DNA of 64,000 nucleotides from Acanthosepion esculentum. Its lineage: Eukaryota; Mollusca; Cephalopoda; Sepiida; Sepiidae. A model generated the notes under the pieces. The model saw only the letters and a list, made by a program, of their open reading frames with translations. It was not told the origin of the DNA and did not search any database. Position numbers and translations under genes: made by a program. The stretch covers positions 51,797,455 to 51,861,454 of the forward strand of contig OZ038517.1 in assembly GCA_964036315.1 (NCBI GenBank). Reading direction: 5' to 3'. This document shows, one piece after another, positions 63,094 to 64,000 of the stretch; the first letter of the stretch is position 1, and each line of letters opens with the position of its first letter.

Positions 63094-63211
63094 TGAACAT
63101 TGAAGTCAACACTCAGAGGCGACAGGCTGTTTCATGCTGGACGCAATCGTCAGGCCGCCCAGCATAAAACAGCCTGTCGCCTCTGAGTGTTGACTTCAAT
63201 GTTCACTTTTA
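63088..63211. repeat. 53-bp near-perfect inverted repeat (hairpin)
   Basis: Left arm 63088-63140, right arm 63159-63211, 18-bp loop. By eye only one mismatch in 53 pairs (ATGAAAC against ATAAAAC). Arms contain GAAGTCAACACTCAGAGGCG and its complement. The right flank continues to the GTGCTCAATA motif (reversed, 63239-63250). Confidence 0.95.
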
Positions 63212-63290
63212 TATTTATATTTATACACGCTCTATCTCTGATATTGAGCACTTTATCCCATAAATATAGCACACCGTAAAACTATATTTC

Positions 63291-63294
<4 letters not shown>

Positions 63295-63381
<87 letters not shown>
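63295..63381. repeat. (AT)n then (GT)n microsatellite
   Basis: AT to about 63350, then GT to 63380. Confidence 0.95.
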
Positions 63382-63384
<3 letters not shown>

Positions 63385-63387
63385 CGT

Positions 63388-63632
63388 ATTATTTTATTTT
63401 AGATATTAAAATAAAAACATGTTTAAGTTGCTACACAATATCTTTCGAGTTTCGGGACTATATTGTATCTCATGAGGTGAATGGGGAGTGACTGGTGACT
63501 AAATAATTTTTTTAAATTTCAAAAACAAAATTTTCTATTTAGCAAGATCTGACATTTAATTGTTTGATCAAGACAAAATAAATCTATTTTTAATTCTGAC
63601 CATTTTTTTTATTTTCTTGTTTTAATATCTAA

Positions 63633-63640
<8 letters not shown>
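63388..63640. repeat. Short-armed inverted repeat, possible MITE
   Basis: TATTTTAGATATTAAAATAA near 63396 and TTGTTTTAATATCTAAAATA near 63619 are inverted. No flanking duplication is clear because the right side runs into (AAT)n. Confidence 0.4.
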
Positions 63641-63682
<42 letters not shown>

Positions 63683-63725
63683 TAATAATAATAAAAATAA
63701 TAAAAATAATAATAATAAATAATAA

Positions 63726-63763
<38 letters not shown>
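63634..63763. repeat. (AAT)n microsatellite
   Basis: About 40 AAT units with a few AAAAT interruptions. Confidence 0.95.
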
Positions 63764-63800
63764 TATTGCTCTACTGTGTACTGAGCACTTTTTATTAAAA
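63764..63800 (-). repeat. GTGCTCAATA-type motif
   Basis: Reads GCTCTACTGTGTACTGAGCA, complement of the TGCTCAATACAGAGTAGAGC block at 13782. Confidence 0.6.
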
Positions 63801-63864
63801 AAAAAGTAAATGCTACAAACAGTGGAATTTTACTTCTGAAATAAATGTAGCGTAATTTAATAGC

Positions 63865-63920
63865 CGTAGCTTAGATCTGGCACAAGGCCGCAAGACCGGA
63901 GCGCCTAGTGCGGACCGAAC
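63865..63920 (-). repeat. LINE/SINE tail-like sequence
   Basis: The complement gives GCGGCCTTGTGCCAGATC, very close to the LINE-T tail motif, preceded by a tRNA-like-looking GGCGCTCCGGTCTT. The window ends soon after, so the head cannot be judged. Confidence 0.45.
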
Positions 63921-64000
63921 TAACTTCTCCGTTTAATCTATCATCGCGACATGGTTGCTAGCAATTGCACACACGAAAGTGACCAGAATACACAAGCACA

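Overview
This is a eukaryotic, repeat-saturated intergenic or intronic window. I find no intact host protein-coding gene in it. The repeat style (dense tRNA-derived SINEs, long AT, GATA and GT microsatellites, LINEs of three lineages, dispersed 5S rRNA-like copies, Helitrons ending in CTAG) suggests a mollusc, most likely an octopus-like cephalopod. That placement is inference from recall of repeat character, not a search result.

Three LINE lineages recur. LINE-T (Tx1/L1-like, with APE endonuclease, reverse transcriptase (RT) and a terminal zinc finger) has one long, frameshifted copy at 3.3-8.8 kb and a bare 3' tail at 26.2 kb. LINE-R (RTE-like) appears as RT scraps at 2.7, 12.1, 23.4, 25.0 and 29.6-30.6 kb. 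LINE-J (Jockey/CR1-like) appears at 26.6-28.6, 29.3, 38.9-42.2, 48.9, 53.4-54.1 and 57.2-61.0 kb. DNA transposons are a nearly intact Tc1-like element with a DD36E spacing (9.56-10.82 kb), a mariner with a frameshift at its third catalytic Asp (58.12-59.38 kb), and decayed transposases at 11.8, 12.4, 14.9, 23.7, 38.3, 42.7, 51.1 and 55.8 kb. There are three non-autonomous Helitrons (10.83, 31.66 and 56.45 kb), a probable solo LTR inside a GATA array (43.74 kb), a Penelope-like GIY-YIG endonuclease scrap (44.7 kb) and at least five tRNA-derived SINE families (called A-E here).

Layout: 0-2.4 kb 45-bp minisatellite; 3.3-8.8 kb LINE-T; 9.4-15.1 kb Tc1, Helitron and mariner/LINE-R scraps among AT microsatellites; 15.2-19.5 kb tandem repeats and SINEs, with one exon-like ORF at 18.2 kb; 20.2-21.4 kb homopurine tract; 21.9-30.6 kb LINE remnants and SINEs; 30.9-36 kb tandem arrays, a Helitron and 5S-like copies; 36.6-38.3 kb GATA array; 38.3-45 kb transposase, LINE-J, GATA and LTR; 45-56 kb SINEs, microsatellites and a 27-bp minisatellite; 56.4-61 kb Helitron and LINE-J with an internal satellite; 61-64 kb AT-rich repeats with a near-perfect hairpin.

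The most striking pattern is that pieces of LINE reverse transcriptase genes have become tandem arrays in place. In LINE-J at 57.2-61.0 kb, the codons around the catalytic YADD motif are repeated about 30 times as a 41-bp unit, and a mariner has landed inside that array. In LINE-R at 29.6-30.3 kb, a 35-codon RT segment is repeated six times in frame. Other arrays carry LINE-R 3' coding or LINE-tail sequence. A second pattern is inverted, hairpin-forming repeats, often next to AT microsatellites; many AT tracts sit at the 3' end of a SINE or LINE.
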